Source: Halichondria panicea
Lineage: Eukaryota; Porifera; Demospongiae; Suberitida; Halichondriidae
Assembly (NCBI RefSeq): GCF_963675165.1
Contig: NC_087387.1
Location: 1,309,001-1,373,000 of the forward strand
Direction: 5' to 3'
DNA: 64,000 nucleotides
A model generated the notes under the pieces. It searched no databases, was not told the origin of the DNA, and saw only the letters and a program-made list of their open reading frames with translations. Below, piece by piece: positions 62,235-64,000 of this stretch. The position numbers were made by a program, and so were the translations under genes. The number at the start of each line of letters is the position of its first letter. Position 1 is the stretch's first letter.

Positions 62235-63139
62235 CTAATTTTTGTCTTTTAGTTTGTTCCTTGACTCATAGTACTGCTTACAGTCAAAGCTTTCTTGTCC
62301 AATGCACTTCCCTCTCACCTCAAAATTCTGCATAATTATAGTTAATACATGATAAGGGAGGTCAATCACAAGGAAATTACAGATCAGCGACCAGTGAAAG
62401 CTATTGCCTCATGTGAGTTTTCTACTAGGCGTTTTTGGCAACTATTTACGACTGCAGAGACAACTATAATTATTATTGCAAAACTAATAGGAGCTCACAT
62501 ATTGTAGTTCAGGGTCTTCACTAATGAACTTGACAGTCGGCTCCTCCACAGTGTGATCAATAGTGAAATTAAAGATGGTGATCCTCCAGTCAATTCCAAA
62601 GGTGTACTCCACTTGCCAGTTGGGAAAGTTCTCCTGAGGCTGAAGCCTGTCGCTCAGCAACCAGATAGATTTGCTATTCCGTCCACAGTTATAAAAAAAG
62701 TTGGCACTCTGACAAACCTGCAGCAAGGGGAGATAAATAATGTGTTTTGCAAAATAATAATTAGCGATCTCAACAATTCTTACAGCAATGTCGGTTCCTG
62801 CAGGATATCCTGGACACTTTACAATATGGCAGGGGTCCCACGTGTACCAGTAGGTATTACCAGTACCCCCTCTAGCTGTCGGTTCCGTTATTTTCATTCT
62901 GTATGCAGAGTTTATTGCAACCAAATAACCTATAATCTATATTATAATATAATATACAGTGTAATGGCTCACGGAAAGTCAAAAGCTTTGGAGAGATCGA
63001 AGCTTGTTCCATTGCATCTTGCAGTGCAGAGGTATTTTGGGTCGGACTCTGGTGTGCACTGAGCAGCTTCTCCAAAGTGTGTAATAATAAAGAGACTCAG
63101 CAAACACAAGAAGTAGACTGTCGCTAGTTTCTTAGCCAT
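62235..63139 (-). CDS. Small secreted MRH-like protein, paralog 3
   Basis: Exons 63139-62973, 62898-62784, 62717-62499, 62327-62235; 197 residues. Signal peptide MAKKLATVYFLCLLSLFIIT, then CTPESDPKYLCTARCNGTSF, YWYTWDPCHIVKCPGY, VCQSANFFYNCG, WRITIFNFTIDHTVEEP, FEVRGKCIGQESFDC. Same four-exon structure and phases as paralogs 1 and 2. Its ATG is 98 bp from the ATG of paralog 4 on the other strand. MRH-like assignment rests on the same motif order as paralog 1. Confidence 0.75.
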
Positions 63140-63237
63140 TCTTTTTACCTGTACTGTGGGGCAAGCAACTAAAAATTGTAATCACATGAGCTGAGTTGCA
63201 AAACGAGCCCCACCCCCCTCCACAAGGAATCATCAAG
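63140..63237. promoter_or_regulatory. 98-bp head-to-head spacer between MRH-like paralogs 3 and 4
   Basis: Only 98 bp lie between two divergent ATGs, so 5' UTRs and a shared core promoter must fit here unless one gene has an upstream exon. Contains a C-rich CCCCACCCCCCTCC block just before the paralog 4 start. Confidence 0.55.
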
Positions 63238-64000
63238 ATGGCAAAGAAGATTGCTTACCTCTGTTTGCTGGTTTCCTTTCTCTCCATACAGTTCGGAGAA
63301 ACTGCACAGTGTATGCCAGATAAAGATTACCCCTGCAGGGCTAAATGCAATGGGACAAGTTTTGACCTCTCCAAAGTGTTTGACTTCCCGTGAGCAATGA
63401 TTATAAATTGCCACCCTATAGCTAACTAGATCTCTATTGCCTCAACCATAATAATTGTGTTACTCAGATTGAATATATCGGAGCCATCTCCCAGAAGTGA
63501 TGGTAGGCTATACTCTTATGTATGGGACCCCTGTCACAGCTATGCTTGCCCTGGATATCCTGCTGCCGGAACAGACTGTGCAGTAAGTAGTGTATATACT
63601 GTCAGGAGTGCTCTAGCTGATATACTGTGTATAGCTACAATTGGTATTGCTGTATAGTTACAAGCTGGAAATGCTACTCTATGAAATACTACACCATGAC
63701 CGCTTGGCATGCATAATTTCAATTTAGGCTCAGATGATCTCCCTATAAACACATAGATTTATTCCATGTCTAGATTATTTAATCTTTTGATTGCTGCAGG
63801 TCTGTCAATTGGCCAATCTCTTCTACAACTGTGGACAGACGAGTGAGCCCATCTGGCTGATGGACGCGTACGACAACACAAAAGAGGAGTTCCCCAACTG
63901 GCAGGTGCAGTACACCTTCGGAACCACCTGGAGAGTCACTATCTTCAACTTTATTGTTGATCACACTGTGAAAGAACCAACTGTCAAGTTTGTTAGTGAA
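63238..64000 (+). CDS. Small secreted MRH-like protein, paralog 4, cut by window end
   Basis: Exons 63238-63389, 63468-63582, 63800-beyond 64000. Signal peptide MAKKIAYLCLLVSFLSIQFG, then CMPDKDYPCRAKCNGTSFDL, YSYVWDPCHSYACPGY, VCQLANLFYNCG and WRVTIFNFIVDHTVKEP. Inverted relative to its three paralogs and the most divergent in exon 2 (LNISEPSPRSDG). The last exon should lie just outside the window. Intron phases 2-0 match the other copies. Confidence 0.75.

Overview
The window is nuclear DNA from an animal. It carries orthologs of metazoan genes (separase, KANSL1, ALIX, ZMIZ, STK33, a TRIM-NHL protein) broken by many short GT-AG introns, in AT-rich DNA full of foldback MITEs and (CA)n/(GT)n tracts. 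Compact introns, close gene spacing and many small palindromic elements suggest an early-branching animal, most likely a sponge. That placement is inference; no species can be read from the sequence. I recognised no rRNA, tRNA, CRISPR array, retrovirus-like element or Polinton.

Layout. 112-13459 (-): separase, 19 exons, with a single-exon valacyclovir-hydrolase-like gene (7580-8374, +) nested in one intron. 13855-18858 (-): KANSL1. A 677-bp divergent spacer separates it from ALIX/PDCD6IP (19536-27458, +). 27996-40055 (-): three two-exon paralogs of a CD225/dispanin-like two-helix membrane protein. The second and third sit in a segmental duplication (about 29.57-34.63 kb and 38.64-42.83 kb) that also copied the last four exons of ZMIZ; the orphan ZMIZ copy is decayed. 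Between the two duplication arms is an intronless TRIM-NHL gene with two apparent frame breaks. 40720-55400 (-): ZMIZ (SP-RING SUMO ligase family), 22 exons. A 468-bp divergent spacer separates it from STK33 (55869-59872, +). 60045-64000: four paralogs of a small secreted MRH-like protein, three on the minus strand and the last inverted, head-to-head with the third and cut by the window edge.

The exon models for separase, KANSL1, ALIX, ZMIZ, STK33 and the first three MRH-like genes were built by hand from splice signals. Each closes to one frame from ATG to stop (1,914, 820, 886, 1,238, 470, 191, 196 and 197 residues), so I trust them more than single open reading frames.

Functional themes. 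Separase acts in cohesin cleavage, KANSL1 in MOF-dependent histone acetylation and ZMIZ in SUMO-linked transcription control. ALIX is an ESCRT adaptor, and the adjacent dispanin-like proteins carry PTAP- and PPxY-type late-domain motifs in their N-terminal tails. The most unusual DNA signals are a clan of MITEs sharing TACCGTA ends and internal CCACGAA words, a second foldback family with a CACGTG-like core, minisatellites that have tandemly copied splice donors in two genes, and CA repeats that abut 3' splice sites in several genes.
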